NCBI GenBank assembly: GCA_900708905.1
Contig: CAADRB010000100.1
Span: 210,221-274,220 of the forward strand
Direction of reading: 5' to 3'
DNA: 64,000 nucleotides
From: Hymenolepis diminuta
Taxonomy: Eukaryota > Platyhelminthes > Cestoda > Cyclophyllidea > Hymenolepididae
The position numbers and the translations under genes are program-made. Below are positions 1-12,062 of this stretch, piece after piece. The stretch's first letter is position 1. Each line of letters opens with the position of its first letter. The notes under the pieces were generated by a model that did not search any database, was not told the origin of the DNA, and saw only the letters and a program-made list of their open reading frames with translations.

Positions 1-363
1 TACCAGACAAGTTAGACAAAAAGGCGATAACACAATGGTATACAAATTATAAACCGGGTAATATTCTGGCGTGAGCGTTCTTTATTATCTCGATAATATT
101 TCCGGTGGGAAGGACTACCTGAAAACCTACCTTTTATTTATGATCAACAGCAATTCATTCAATAAGATGCATTCCATTTGCATATCCAATGTCAAAACAT
201 ACCCATACTTTTCCCACATCTCCGTGCTTGTAAAGTGCTATTTTTTGCCACCATTGTTGTTAAGCATGGCAGCGCATGAGATAACGTCTGAATAGGGAAC
301 TAGCAAAGTGATCCAGTAAGAGATTAGACGGTATGAAATAGAAGTCGGGATGTCAAGTCTTAC
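1..363. other. Intergenic, downstream of Nup88
   Basis: AT-rich sequence beyond the Nup88 3' end. I see no coding exon, repeat copy or RNA gene in it. Confidence 0.5.
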
Positions 364-369
364 TTTATT
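364..369 (-). terminator. Poly(A) signal of Nup88
   Basis: AATAAA on the minus strand (TTTATT on plus), about 50 nt downstream of the Nup88 stop codon and inside an A/T-rich run. Spacing and orientation fit a polyadenylation signal. The cleavage site itself cannot be seen. Confidence 0.55.
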
Positions 370-417
370 TTTATTTTTTTTATTTTCATAAAAATAGACA
401 CGTAAAGACACAGCGAT

Positions 418-3400
418 CTAACTACTGAATGATATTGTTGACTGATTAAGAGGTGGTGGCGTGAATTTAGCCATGAGATTAATTTTCTCAACAGCTTTGA
501 CAAGAGAATCAATTTCGGAGCCTTCAGCCTTCAGAGCCGAGATGAGAGATTGTGCCTGAGATGACGGGAGAGTTGCCATCTGTTGGTTTCTAGCAGATCC
601 ATCTCCAATCCAAGGACTGACGGTGCTGCTGGTATTAGCTGCTACTACAAAAGCAGATGCAGCACGTTGCTGTTCCTTCAGGCGAGTGGTGAGGTGATCA
701 TACTGTAGACGAATATTCTCTAGCCAACCCAGCAAACCCGATTTCAGTCTATCACGAAGTGTTTGCACAGTATCTCGCATACTTACCTCGGCATCTGTCA
801 AACCAGCATCCGTGCCTAGAGTATGAACGAGAAATTTCATTAGCAAGCAACGAGAAGGGGTTCTATACTTTAACTCATCATTACTAATCTTAGCAGGGGA
901 GAGAGGGTAATGATGTCAGTAACCGCTAGAAGAGTAATAGGAGGGATAAAGAGAAGCTCAGCTTTTAACTAATCAAACAATAAGATTTAATCTGACGGCG
1001 TAGAGGTCAGTGTGATCGTCTGTTGTTGCTGAGACCACAGACTTGATACTCATGGTCGCATATCCAATGAATAGAATAGCACATGAATAGACTTCGATTG
1101 CCACCCATTTCCCAATTTGATGGTTCAGGGATTATAATATAATAACCCAAAACAATAATTCCAAATCTGGCGCTCACTTACATGTGACGTTATATCTTTG
1201 TATATTTCATACGACCTCCAAAATTATTAAATTGAATTGTAAAATGAGTTGTGAAAAACGGTAAAGTATATAGAAAGATAAACTATCCAAAAAAAATTAC
1301 TTAAATATACTCGTAAACGAAAAATCTCGTATTCGAGTTAGATATTCGACTCACCTAATAAATAATCAGTTTGAAGAAATAGACCCCTGCTTAAATTGAT
1401 ATCATTCTGATAACTTCTATTACGAAAGCATATTTTACTCCTTGAATTTCATCAAGGAAATACGGCAAGCTCAGCAGCAAAAACGCTCGAAGACACTTAT
1501 GGAAATGATGCTGTGAATGAAAGGACATGCAGAAGGTGGTTTCACATTTCAAAAAGGATGACTTCAGTCTGAAAGACGAACCGAAAGCAGAATGCTCAAA
1601 AAACTCAATTCTGAGCAATTGCAAGTCTCCATTGATGAAAATCCAACCTGCACTACTAGAGAACCGAGCAAAATCCTTCACGTTAGCCTCCACATGACCA
1701 AATATAGGGAAATGAAAAGAATTGGCTGGGAAAGTCTCAAAGGTTGGGAAATGGGTCTCACACGATTTGTCAGATATCAACAAGCAACAGTGTGTCACCT
1801 GTTATGTTTCACTGCGTTCTCGAGAACTGAACTCAGGCACCTTTTTTAGACCGAATCATAACTGACAGCAACGAGAAGTGGTGGATCCTTTACAATAATG
1901 TTAAACGCAAAAGACAGTGGCTAAGCCGTGGTTCAAAGCCAATTCCACAATCAAGAAGTGGACTGCACCCGCAAAAAATTCTTTTGTTTGTATGGTGGGA
2001 TTTGAAGGGAAGTGTTTATTATGAACTAATGGGTGACAATCAATAACATCTGAAGTTTACAATCAGCAGCTAACTCGTTTAAAAGCTGTTTTATTGGATA
2101 ACAGCCTTCTTTGATCAATCGAAAAGGAGTGATTCTGCACCATGGTATGCCAGACCCCACACTTCAAGAGCAAACAAAAATCTCGTTGAAGAATTTGGTT
2201 GGAAATTCATGCATCAGCCACCATATTCTCCTGATCTGGCATCAACTGATTTTCATCTTTTCAGGAGCTTACAGAATCACTTAACGGGACTTCAAAGACT
2301 TACTTCAAAAGAAGAGGTCGAAATGAAGTTAGTTTCTTTTTTTGTGTCCAAACCGGCTAAATTCTGTGACGAAAGAATCAGAAAGCTTATGGCAAGATGG
2401 GAAGATGTAATTAATAAAAATGGTGACTATGTTGAACACTAAATATATTTTTGACAGAATTTTCACTTTAATTCAAATTTAAAAAATGGACAGAACTTCT
2501 GTTACAACCTGATAGATGTAAGACCTAGAAAATTAGATTTTATAAAAGAATAGTCTTAGTACTGACTACCAATCGAATGGTACGGAGTCCAATTAGCCTA
2601 AGTCTTCCTATCGGATACAACAAGCGTATATGCAAACACTTCTTATTTTTGCACTGACAGATGTGTGCCTCATTAAATTATTCCAAGTTCAGGATGAAAC
2701 AAAGAGAACATTTTTGCATGAATATTACCTTCTTAATCAAACATTACTAGTCAAAGCTGAAAAAAACGTCAAAATGCAGAAAAGATAATCAAAGTTTCGG
2801 CGCGCCACTTCATCAATGTGCTGGATTTCAATCTCACCCGTCCACCGTCCAAGTTTGGAACAGCACGGCTATATTATTTTAGTTTGGAAGAATTTACGTG
2901 CATCTCGTAAATTAATTATTTATGCATTTTAGCAGCTTCGATCTGCTGGAGCATAGCTGAGAACCCCTTGAGGAAACAGATTGTACCAGATCTTTAATTT
3001 CAAAGATGAAATACTAACAACTTTCTTCAGTTTATGGACATGAGCATCTAGGGTTGTTAGTGCTTTGAAAAGAATTCATCAAATTAAAGCGACTGAGTTT
3101 TTGATTACCGTTTTATCAAAACTCGTTACTGTAAATGCAATCTTACCACTGCCGCGTTAACTATACAGCCGATAATTCCCACTCAACCTCAAGCTAATAT
3201 AAGTGGTTATATTTTCCCGATAATATTATTTCGCAGAAATTACAATATTTCTGCCTCCTTCTTCGTGATTTACTGGATCAGAGCACCTGTAGCTATATTT
3301 TACTTCTATAGACACCTAATAAAATCGCAATGGCCGAGAGTGCTTGTATTACTACCATAGGGAAGCTGAAAGGCATTTTAATAATTAAATTACATGCAGT

Positions 3401-6400
3401 ATTATCATACTAATATAGACTAATTTTAGAGGTCTTCGAATAACACTAATTTGGTTAAATAAGAGCAGCTACTTACTGAAAATGCGACGCGCAAGTTCTG
3501 AGATGCGGTGGTTAAGAGCTTCCTGACGTTCAATGATGAGGGCGTGTCGATCGGTGAGTTGAGTAGCGCAGGTATGGAGATCATTTCGTGCATCCGCCAA
3601 AGCAGCCACCTCTTCCGATTGGGCTGCCAACGCGCCTTCCACGCCTTGAGCGTGTCGCAACACTGACGCTGTAAGTCCGGCGTACTGGTTCATCTGCGTC
3701 GTACGTAGTGACTCTGTCGCCTAAAAGGGTTATATTACTCTGTTTAAGTGTTGTAACGCGCTAACTCAAGTTCGCTGCCGAGGTATAACTGAGAACCAAC
3801 CCCAATTTTGACATAAGATTTGGAAATATACACAAGTTGGATATATTTCGATATACAAGATATTTGACTACTAACATGATCCGCAGGACTGCTTCCAAAC
3901 ACATCCTCATCCACACTTCAGGAATGCGACGTGATCTGGCCTAGCGGTCTCCATACATTCAGGAATAATGACTGGTAACGTGAAGGTGGATAAGAACAGT
4001 TTTAAAATCTAACGTCAAGCAATAACCGAAAAAAAGATCGAATAAGCACAAGAGGATCCACAACTATACTTCAATTTGATGAACCAGTCTTCGTAAAGAC
4101 TAAGGATATCGAATTACAACAAACACAATATTACTTAACTCTCCGTCTAGTTACAAGGTATGAGAAATGCGGCCCCCATTGCAGTGGCACCGAGCTCGAC
4201 TATAAAGTCAAATGTTACAGGTTCAGTGCTCTTTGATGTATATCCCGTGAGCGGAATGGTAAAGTCTGGGTAATAAAATCGTAGAAAATTTTGAGTTTCT
4301 CAACATAGAGGTTTTACGATACTACCTGTACTCAAGATGAGTGTAGGAAAACACTTTCCTAAATGAGGTCTAGAGTTATTTATTACAGATATACAAACGT
4401 TATGGAGAAATGCCGACACATATTTCAGATTTCCCGTTCTAGTAATGCAGTAATGAAATAAATCCCACTTCCGATTCACAAAAACAAAAGCTATACGTAC
4501 AGCAGCCAGATTGGCGTATACGAACTTGATAAGTTGCATAAGCTCACCTTGAGGAAAAGACGGAAGAACTCCGGTTCGGAAAGATTGTCGCCATCATCGT
4601 GAGAAGACATAATTGGCAATCGGGCAGATTTGGCGGTTTTAAGATTGTGTCGACAGTTCTTAACAAAATCCGATTCTGCTGGGCTGTAAAATGAAGAAAA
4701 GTTAACTTGATTAATATTTAGTTTCATTTATTCTAGTGAAAAGAACAAATCGAATGCAATATTTTACCAAGTGGGTGCCGATTTCTCTTGTATTGTGTTC
4801 CTTGCCCTGTCTGACATTTCTTCAGAATTTGGATCTTGCTTAACAACACCATGAATAGGCGACAAAGGAACAACAAATTCTGGACTGGAATGACTTGGCA
4901 ATGGGACAGTCACAACGGTAGGGCTCGAACCAAAGACAATGTTGAGTGCAGGTGCTCTAGTGTTGTTTAAATCATCAACATCTTCAGTAATTGGGGGAAT
5001 TTTTCCTGGAAGCAGACCAATCATCGCTCGGCCTTTACCCTTCAAACCGCTCGTTTGACTGTTCAAATTTTGCGTCAATAGGAGGTACTCCACAGAACAC
5101 AATTTTGATCGGAACTTCGCTAGCAAATCTAAAAAAGACTGAAATTTATATACCACTTATTAAATATTTTGGTACTTAAGTAGTTGGAACGCTCACCTGG
5201 GTCAGCATGTTCTTCACCCAGGACTGAGGGGTAGAGCTCACGGAGATTGTCCATCCAGGGAATACTGATATGATGAATGCCGAAGTTGTGTGTGCAGAAG
5301 TAGGAGCTATTTGCATCACGAGGGGGTAGGTCAGTGGTATTCGACCATACATAAGTGGCTGGAATCAGTAAGAGTTTAAGACCACTGTCATTAGATGAGT
5401 CCAGCTCAGAGTCAATATCACTTTCATCATTACTGCGTCGTGTTGAGGCGTCGAAGGGCTTGTCCAATGCTGGGAGCTCTAAGTCAACGCTGTCGATGAG
5501 GTACAATACTGGAACACTGCGACCTAATTGACAAAAACAGAGAAGTTCAATTATGATAACATGACACTTCAATCAGAGCGAAAATGTAAATGTCGCTGTT
5601 AAATAGTTAAGAGAAAAAAAGACATTTTAAACAAAAAAACTCTGTGTGTTCCATAGTACAATGATTTCAAAAATATTTTATGTAACCAAAATATGAACAC
5701 GAATCGACGTATGAAACCCAAATAACTAAGTAGAAAATGTTCACAGGCACTATATAGAAATAATGTTCCGGCAATGAAACATCGACATAATCGATGATTT
5801 CTTATTTTACCGATTTTAAAGCGATAAATGAGAACTGGATAATAGGCAAAACGAAGATACAAAGGCAAAGGACTAGTATGCAAACAAATATCAAGGGCGA
5901 CGTAAATGCAGTAAATAAATTTATCGTACATATATAGAAGGAAAGGAGATGATTAACATTAAAAATGAATTAATACAAATTAAATTATGTCGTTGACAAG
6001 AAGGACTAGTTCTGAGGCGAAAATAATTGAGAGGGAGAGGAGTTTGTGTTCAATCAGTTCAATAAAATTCTTGAGTTTGAAGGCCCGAAAAATTACCAAA
6101 TTTTAGCTAGCGAAACATTAATTTCTGGCATTCTTAATAAGTGGAAAATAGATTTGAATGACTGACCACTACAGAATATTTCTCCTCGGTAGAAGTTAAA
6201 ATAATCCACCTTCCACTAGAACAACTCGTGGACAATCGACTGAACCAATAAAACGCAACATTTATTCTAATGAAGAAGTGAACCCTGATTTACTGCAATA
6301 AAGAAATACACAAATTTGACCATTATCCCAGAATTCATAAATAATCGATCGACATAGAGCCGAGAATAAAAGTTCTGAAAAGCATAGGCCCTAGAATCAA

Positions 6401-7524
6401 ACATCAATGAAGTAAAATAATTACAAATGCATACATTGGGGACGTGAGTTTGATTGCAAGAGGACAGAAGGAGGGATGTGAAGACAAACACCATGAAACA
6501 CTCTTCCAGCTCGATTAGCGAAACAAACAACATCAGGTTGATCTTCACCTTCCTCACCACGAAGACAAACCAAAGTCTCAAAATCAAAAGTATAGTAGTC
6601 CTCGTTGGCGGGAAGAATACGGACGATACGAACTAGAGGCTGGTTGATATCCACTGGTGATGTACTCACTAATTGGATATCACCGTTCTCGCAAATGGTA
6701 TAAATAGGAACTCTCAAAAGAGTATCCTGAGCAAATCTGGTTTCATTGAAAAAGAAGGGAGAGCCGAAATCAAAGTCAGTATAAACAGTACCCATAGCCT
6801 CGTTCAAGTTTAGCCCAGCAAACGAGTTGACCAAGCAGTTTTCCTTGTCAGGATTCTCAGCTGAGGTATCAAGATTAACAACCAGTTCCTCCTCAAAACT
6901 AAAAGACGCTCCGGAAGAACATGTAAATCGGCAAAATTGAAGCTTTCCATCGCTGGTTAGGAGAACGAGGAGATTTGGGGTATACGGATGCCATCTAACT
7001 CGTACAAGTCGGCAAATTTTTACAGATTCACCAGATAAAGAATCATAAGCTGTAGAGAGCTTCGCAATAATCTTGGTCTGTTTGGAACGAAGTAAAGTCT
7101 CCAATCTGGAAATGTCGACTACGTGAACTGAGGTTTCAGTAAGTATAGCCAAGAAATTCCGATCGGGTGAAACTAGCATGGATTTAGGATATGATGATGG
7201 CTGAGGAGTGAGGAAAAACGTTTTCTTATTAAATTTGTCATCTGAAGAAAGAACGTGAATCTGACATGCCTTAGCATCGAGAATAAAAACGCGATCCGGG
7301 GAATCTAAAAAAAATAAGTTTATTTAAAATGTACTTTCATAATTTAATTAAAGTACGAACAAAGTTTAAAATGGAAATGAATACAATCAAAAGTATCCGT
7401 AATTACTCTTATTAGGACTGAAAGAACTTTTCAAGCAATGGATAACTTTTGGTGTAAATGAAGACTTCAATGAAGACGTTTCTACTTTAAGCTCTGACAA
7501 GGTATCGGCTAGCAATTTCTCCAT
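418..7524 (-). CDS. NUP88: Nucleoporin Nup88 (nuclear pore complex, cytoplasmic side)
   Basis: Seven exons on the minus strand: 7524-7407, 7304-6435, 5523-5197, 5128-4768, 4683-4548, 3720-3477 and 815-418. All junctions are GT-AG, phases agree throughout, and the total is 2454 nt (817 aa; human Nup88 is about 741 aa). Exon 2 carries the N-terminal beta-propeller, recognisable from VRWHPYTPNLLVLLTSDGKL and the TDFDFGSP segment. The last two exons are Ala/Gln/Glu-rich and heptad-like, as expected for the C-terminal coiled coil that binds Nup214 and Nup62. Nup88 family members anchor Nup214 on the cytoplasmic face of the pore and act in CRM1 export. The start is the Met at 7524, inside a short exon. 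Exon 7 contains an in-frame GTAAGT at 786-781 that is read through here, so an alternative 3' end is possible. A decayed mariner and SINE pieces lie in its introns. Confidence 0.9.
992..1070 (+). repeat. tRNA-derived SINE, head fragment (copy 1)
   Basis: Contains a pol III A-box-like GACGGCGTAGAGGTCAGTG, then TCGTCTGTTGTTGC, and a degenerate B-box-like ACTTGATACTC followed by ATGGTCGCATATCC. The order and wording match the head of the SINE copies at 4170, 14220 and 46309. The 3' body is not clearly preserved. It lies in the last intron of Nup88. Confidence 0.6.
1364..2514 (+). mobile_element. Decayed mariner-family DNA transposon inside a Nup88 intron
   Basis: Reading across frames from about 1450 gives mariner transposase landmarks in the right order. 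They are an N-terminal HQGNTAxxAA...YGNDAVNERTCRRWF segment, an HTH-like ILHVS...TKYREMKRIG stretch near 1670-1720, and a degenerate T(D)xxEKW...YNNVKRKRQW block near 1860-1920. Then come LFVWWDLKGSVYYEL near 1985-2030 and a C-terminal HQPPYSPDLASTDFHLFRSL block from 2209 ending in YVEH at 2442. The order and motifs match mariner transposases with a D,D34D catalytic triad. Several frameshifts and a stop separate the blocks, and the first two catalytic aspartates lie in damaged motifs, so the copy is dead. A 3' terminal inverted repeat is visible at about 2486-2514, next to TA. The 5' repeat near 1364-1390 is only weakly similar, so that boundary is approximate. Confidence 0.85.
1430..2442 (+). 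pseudogene. Mariner transposase pseudogene
   Basis: Coding remnant of the mariner element. The longest surviving open segment is 2209-2442 (77 aa), the C-terminal third of a transposase. The upstream parts are in other frames and interrupted: a +1/-1 shift near 1545 separates the WFHISK block from the DFSLKDEP block, and another near 2140 disrupts the second catalytic aspartate region before the ARPH-like residues. A full mariner transposase is about 340-350 aa, and the remnant spans almost that length in total. It is oriented opposite to the host gene Nup88 and is not expected to be functional. Confidence 0.8.
4170..4368 (+). repeat. tRNA-derived SINE (copy 2, near full length)
   Basis: The head carries GCAGTGGCACCGAGCTCG (A box region) and ACAGGTTCAGTGCTC (B box region), then a GTATATCCCGTGAGCGG motif. 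The body ends in a tail with CTCAAGATGAGTGTAGGAAAA and ACTTTCCTAAATG, which matches the tail of the copy at 46309. It lies in an intron of Nup88 in antisense orientation. Confidence 0.65.
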
Positions 7525-8327
7525 ATTAAAAAGAAACCCAAACACCAAAAGCTGAAGCCTTTGAAAATGCTCCTGAAAGCAAGATAAATTAAAACATATT
7601 AAGTTGTTTTAAATTATTTGATTTGTATCATTTTTGAATTAAAAATATTTCCGATCTGCTAAATTTATGGTTTAAAATGCATCATCATTAAACTACAAAA
7701 ATATAGTTCCCCAAAAATTATTTCAGTTTTACTTTTAAACTTTTAATAATATTTAAAATAAGTTTATTATCTTTGTTCATTTTATGACAACGAAGATTTG
7801 GAGTCCTTAGATCAAATATTAGCAAATGTGCTGACTCTAAATGTAGTATTTGCAAGGTCGTTCGGAGGTCGGGTACTTTTACGTGGTAAAGTACGTCTGC
7901 TTATGATATGTACTACGCCAAGGGGAAGGAAATAGAGAAGAGATGTTCTTGAGTCCGATTAGGACTACAATTAGGGTAGGAGTTGTACACATAGACGAAT
8001 GGCGGCGGCAACCGAGAAGGCAAGGGGCGCGTGACAAAGCACATCGTTTTCTAGCCCCTCTTGATCATTCAGGTCTTTTTCTTATATTTCGACGCCCCTC
8101 TGGTTGGCTGTTCCTTGTTCGCAATCACTGGCTCCATATATGAGGTGATTGGTATATGAAAGAGGGGGATAAAGATGATTGGTTATTTTAGTTTTGGTTT
8201 CGCTGCCATTGGTGCTGGCGTCCTTTCTCGTGTGTCTTAAATTTTCGCAGTATTATTTATATTTTGGTTTTTATCATTTTGCTAGTTTCATTTTCGAAAA
8301 ATTTCTTTACTATTTTACATTTCAAGA
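7525..8327. promoter_or_regulatory. Divergent promoter region between Nup88 and LACTB
   Basis: The two start codons face away from each other across 803 bp. The right half (7900-8230) is richer in G+C than its surroundings and holds GATTGG motifs (inverted CCAAT boxes) near 8149 and 8175. An imperfect inverted repeat, GTACTTT...AAAGTAC, lies near 7874-7895. A 66-codon open frame at 7943-8143 shows no recognisable protein. Inference: shared bidirectional promoter. Confidence 0.45.
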
Positions 8328-10264
8328 ATGAAGTCTCGGTCGTTGATTGCATTCACCTGGGGGTTGATAACCCAGCAAATTAGTCAGTATGCAGGACAGA
8401 ATCCACTTGATGGCAAAATAACTACCATCAACAGAACCACTGCTACAGTCGACCGATTAGTTGAAACATTTAAGGTTTGTATTATATTTTATATATTAAC
8501 CAAGTACAGGACACTTGCGGCGCTCCGGGAGTGTCTGTATGCGTTTCCGTTGGTGGAACCACGATCTACTCTAAGGGCTTTGGATTTGCAGATGTTGAGC
8601 AGGGCGTTAAAGTTACTCCGCAAACCAAATTTCGAATAGCCAGCATTAGCAAGTCTTTCACTTCACTTCTCGTTGGTCGTATGATTGATCAATGTCGTGT
8701 TGATCTTGACAAGGACGTCAGGTCATATCTTCCTGACTTCTCTCCCAAGACAAAGGACGGAAAAATAGTAAATTAATTTAGTTTGTTTACCAATTGTAGG
8801 TCCCAATTACAATGCGCCACTTATTGAGTCATACAAGTGGTGTCCGTCACTATAATGTACCTGAAGAGTATCGTGAACAAGATAAGGTAGGATAGATATG
8901 TTGTGACTTTTTTAGTATCCTGAAGAAATTGTCGCAACGAAGCCCTACGAATCAGCTCATGATTCGTTGGCAATTTTCAAAGATGACCCTCTGGTTCATT
9001 CACCCGGTGAAGACTATCTTTATAGTACCTATGGTTTTACTGCCGTATCTGCTGTAATTGAGGCGATTATGGCCAAAACTCGACCTATGGAGCCTCTTTT
9101 TCAACGCCCAAGTCGTCTTAAACTACCTTCCAAAGACAACGAAGAGAAGAAGCTTCCAGATGGAGCGAAAATCGATTCTCTTTTTCATCAACTATTTGAC
9201 TTCTTAGGTCTACGAAATACCTGTCTTGATGAGCCTTTCAAGATAATCCCCTTCCGAGCTAGGTGCTTTTTTCTCCACTAATGTCTACTTATAAAACATA
9301 AGTAGCTGTTTCGTTTACCGCTTTGTTCCTAGGCCATACCGACGAGGGAAGCACAATCATGGCAGACTGGCGAATACTGCTTGGGTTGATAACTCGAGTA
9401 AGTGGGCAGGGGGTGGCCTTCTATCTACCGGGCCTGATCTTGTTCGAATGGCCAATCACCTTGCGGACATCTATGTGGACCAGCAACCCCTCGGAAATGC
9501 TCCTGTAGTCTCGCGCGATACTTTGATCAATTATTTGTGGCATCCAAACACTGGCACAGTTCAGGGACAGTGGATTCCTGGAGGACTCTACGGTCTGGGT
9601 TGGTTTGTTGCCAGGTAGGCTGTATATGGAAATTTAAACTACTTACATGATTTTCAACTTCTGTCAACTTGTTCTTTGTTTGCAAAGAAATAAGTTAGAA
9701 ATTGGAAAAAATTTCTATGAATGGCTGGGTAGCCAGTATCTTGAGCACTATCTGCTTCTGCCTTGCCTTCATTATATTCGATGGGTTAGCAACAGATTCG
9801 ATTGTTAGCCAAAAGATGAGATAAAATGTGGCTTAATTGCCCTGGCTCTTAACAAGATTTGCCATATCTGGAACTTGGGCATGATAATTTGTTTTATTCG
9901 ATTAATTTACTATTACTCTTCACTTTCTGCTTATAGGCGGTCAACAATTCCAGCTGATCTTGATTCTAAACAGGTACCAGCCGATCGTCTCTATGTTGGT
10001 CACACAGGAGCAGCTGTTGGGTTCACTTCTATTCTTCTTATGAGCCTTCCTGTCGTTACGGGAAATGAATCTTCCGCTATCTCTCAGAAACTGCCACCCA
10101 TTTGTGTAGCTGTTTTGGTGAATCTCGAATCAGCGAATGGAATCGGTACATTGGGCGTCCAAATTGTGGAAGCCGTTACGGAAGCTTTTATGCCTTCAGT
10201 TAATTTATTCACGACTGACTCTTCTACCCCCGGTTCAAAAACATCGCAAGCCATTGCTGCTTAG
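8328..10264 (+). CDS. LACTB: Serine beta-lactamase-like protein LACTB (mitochondrial)
   Basis: Six exons: 8328-8474, 8510-8767, 8800-8886, 8916-9262, 9333-9614 and 9937-10264, total 1449 nt (482 aa). The protein matches LACTB along its length: GAPGVSVCVSVGG, the SxxK nucleophile motif SISK (about residues 94-97), LLSHTSGVRHY, and a YST motif (about 200-202) in the SPGEDYLYSTYGF segment. KWAGGGLLSTGPDL follows, then HTGAAVG (about 396-402) where many relatives have HTGG. LACTB is an active-site-serine enzyme related to class C beta-lactamases that assembles into filaments in the mitochondrial intermembrane space. The N-terminus has hydrophobic and basic residues, but a targeting signal is not obvious. 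Three introns are only 29-35 nt. The start is the first Met; an AG lies one base upstream, so a spliced-leader acceptor is possible. Confidence 0.92.
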
Positions 10265-12044
10265 GAATCTCTTATTTTGTTATCTATCTTTGTTGTTTTG
10301 CTATTTATTTGGTAACTCATGATTTGATTTGGATCTCGATAAAATTTGTTCATTAATTTTTGCAGATTTTTCATTTTTACATGATCATTAGTCTACCTGA
10401 TGATGTTGTAAATGTGTAGAATTAGAAAGCTGCTTGTGGTTGCAGTAGTTCGTCATCGGTTTATATTCTTGTAAAACAATGACCGTGTAAACTGGAATGG
10501 AATATGTGTATTCAATCTTTAATGGAAAGTCGGAACAATTAATTATACAATTTTGTAATAGTATTGGAGAGTTGATACAAATCTAATTGGAGGAATGTAG
10601 AAAAAAATAATAAAACTAGCTGTCTAAATCATGAGATAATAAATATTGTTGACTGATTAAAAGAAAAGTGGTGCGAGAGCTCGGATACGCACACAAAGCT
10701 ATTTGCTTAGCGTACAAGAGGGTATTTGAACGATTATTCCGGTGTTGTATTGGTTTGTAGGCTTTGTAATATTTATAACATCAACATGAATAAAGTTGTA
10801 TATTAATAGTATGGGATAGGATAGACACGATAAAAGTATACTACACTTTCGAAAGATGGCAAAAGCACAAGGATTGGTGGTGAGACATCGTCACAAAATG
10901 TAAAGAACTATATTAATTTCTCTATTGGGTGTTTGGATCTTGCAACATTTTTGAGACAAAGTGATATGAAGAGATTTATTAGAATCAAGTTATTTAAGCA
11001 AGAATAGTTACTGTTATCCAATGTTAAAGAAGCCCAAACCACAAGAAATCCTGGGACAAAGAATTTTAAGCCATAAATAGTCCGACGTTTGGCAGAGTAC
11101 GTACCGAGAAAACAATAAAGATTGTTGTTATTAAATTAATTGAAACATGCAAAATACTAAGCGAGTCATTGTAGTTTTACGTGATTATATTTGGAGGCAT
11201 GACACTTAATAAATGATAAAAAAGTCATGTAAATAAGATAAACTGCTAGACAAAAGACAAATAATTACTAACAGATAAAGTAGAATCAAAATATTTGTGA
11301 TGACCAGTCAAGTTTAGTTCAGTGGCAGCTATTATATTTGAAATTTATTTTCATTGTGAAGGTACCGATAGCACTTATAAATGATCTTATATATTAATTA
11401 AAACATTACTTTAACAAAATGCAACATCACTCATCGGTACTTGATTTCGATGGAAAAATGCCAGTAAACGGTTACATTGATGTCACGAAAAACTGTGCTG
11501 CATCAAATAATTAATTAATGTCACCATAAAAGCGTCAGACTGAAGGTTAATAAAAAGCCAAATGATAATTTGGTTGACACTTCAGTTTTATATTTTTATC
11601 AAATTTCCCCTTGGTTGCTGTTTAAGCGTACCCTTATTTTTTGAAGTATTACGATCCCGAGGTTATTATTTCTCCTGCTATCGCGGAAGTCAAATAAATG
11701 AATGTACGTACCCTTATTATGTATTATTTTTGTTCATTATCAATGGTTAGTTTAATTCTAAAGCTCTTGTTGATATGTATTCTATTTATTGATCATTTGG
11801 TTTTGTGGTTTTACTCATTTGCTCTCTGCTTTTACATCTCTTTCACTGTCTCTTAACATTAAAGTAATATCGTTGTATAAAAATGTTCATTTACAAATTG
11901 TATTAAAACATGAATACTTTAACTAGATGGATAAGATATGTTAATGACGGCTAATTCACTTGTTTGGTGATTTGTATTTCACTGTTAAAAAGCCTTGTCT
12001 TTAGATGTTTGAGTTTGATTTGAACAACAGTTTTGAAGGCGTAC
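10265..12044. other. Intergenic between LACTB and peroxiredoxin
   Basis: AT-rich, about 1.8 kb. I found no exon with supported splice sites, no SINE copy and no recognisable RNA gene. Open frames here are short and composition-driven. Confidence 0.45.
10609..10614 (+). terminator. Possible poly(A) signal of LACTB
   Basis: AATAAA about 345 nt after the LACTB stop codon. A GATAAA variant lies nearer, at about 10337-10342, so the choice is uncertain. Confidence 0.3.
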
Positions 12045-12062
12045 TCTTTTTCTTGCCAGATA
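12045..12062 (+). promoter_or_regulatory. Splice acceptor three bases before the peroxiredoxin start
   Basis: A pyrimidine run ending in TTGCCAG (AG at 12058-12059) is followed by ATA and the start ATG at 12063. No donor with a coding exon is seen upstream. The site is therefore either the acceptor of a 5'UTR intron or a spliced-leader trans-splice acceptor; flatworms use SL trans-splicing for many mRNAs. Which of the two cannot be decided from DNA. Confidence 0.45.

Noticed and set aside
781..786. GTAAGT as a donor ending the last Nup88 coding exon
   Set aside because: The frame stays open beyond it and gives a plausible coiled-coil tail with a stop and poly(A) signal; no acceptor with a coherent continuation is seen before 363.
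7943..8143. 66-codon open frame between Nup88 and LACTB as a small gene
   Set aside because: No family resemblance and no splice support; its openness follows from the G+C-richer promoter-like patch.
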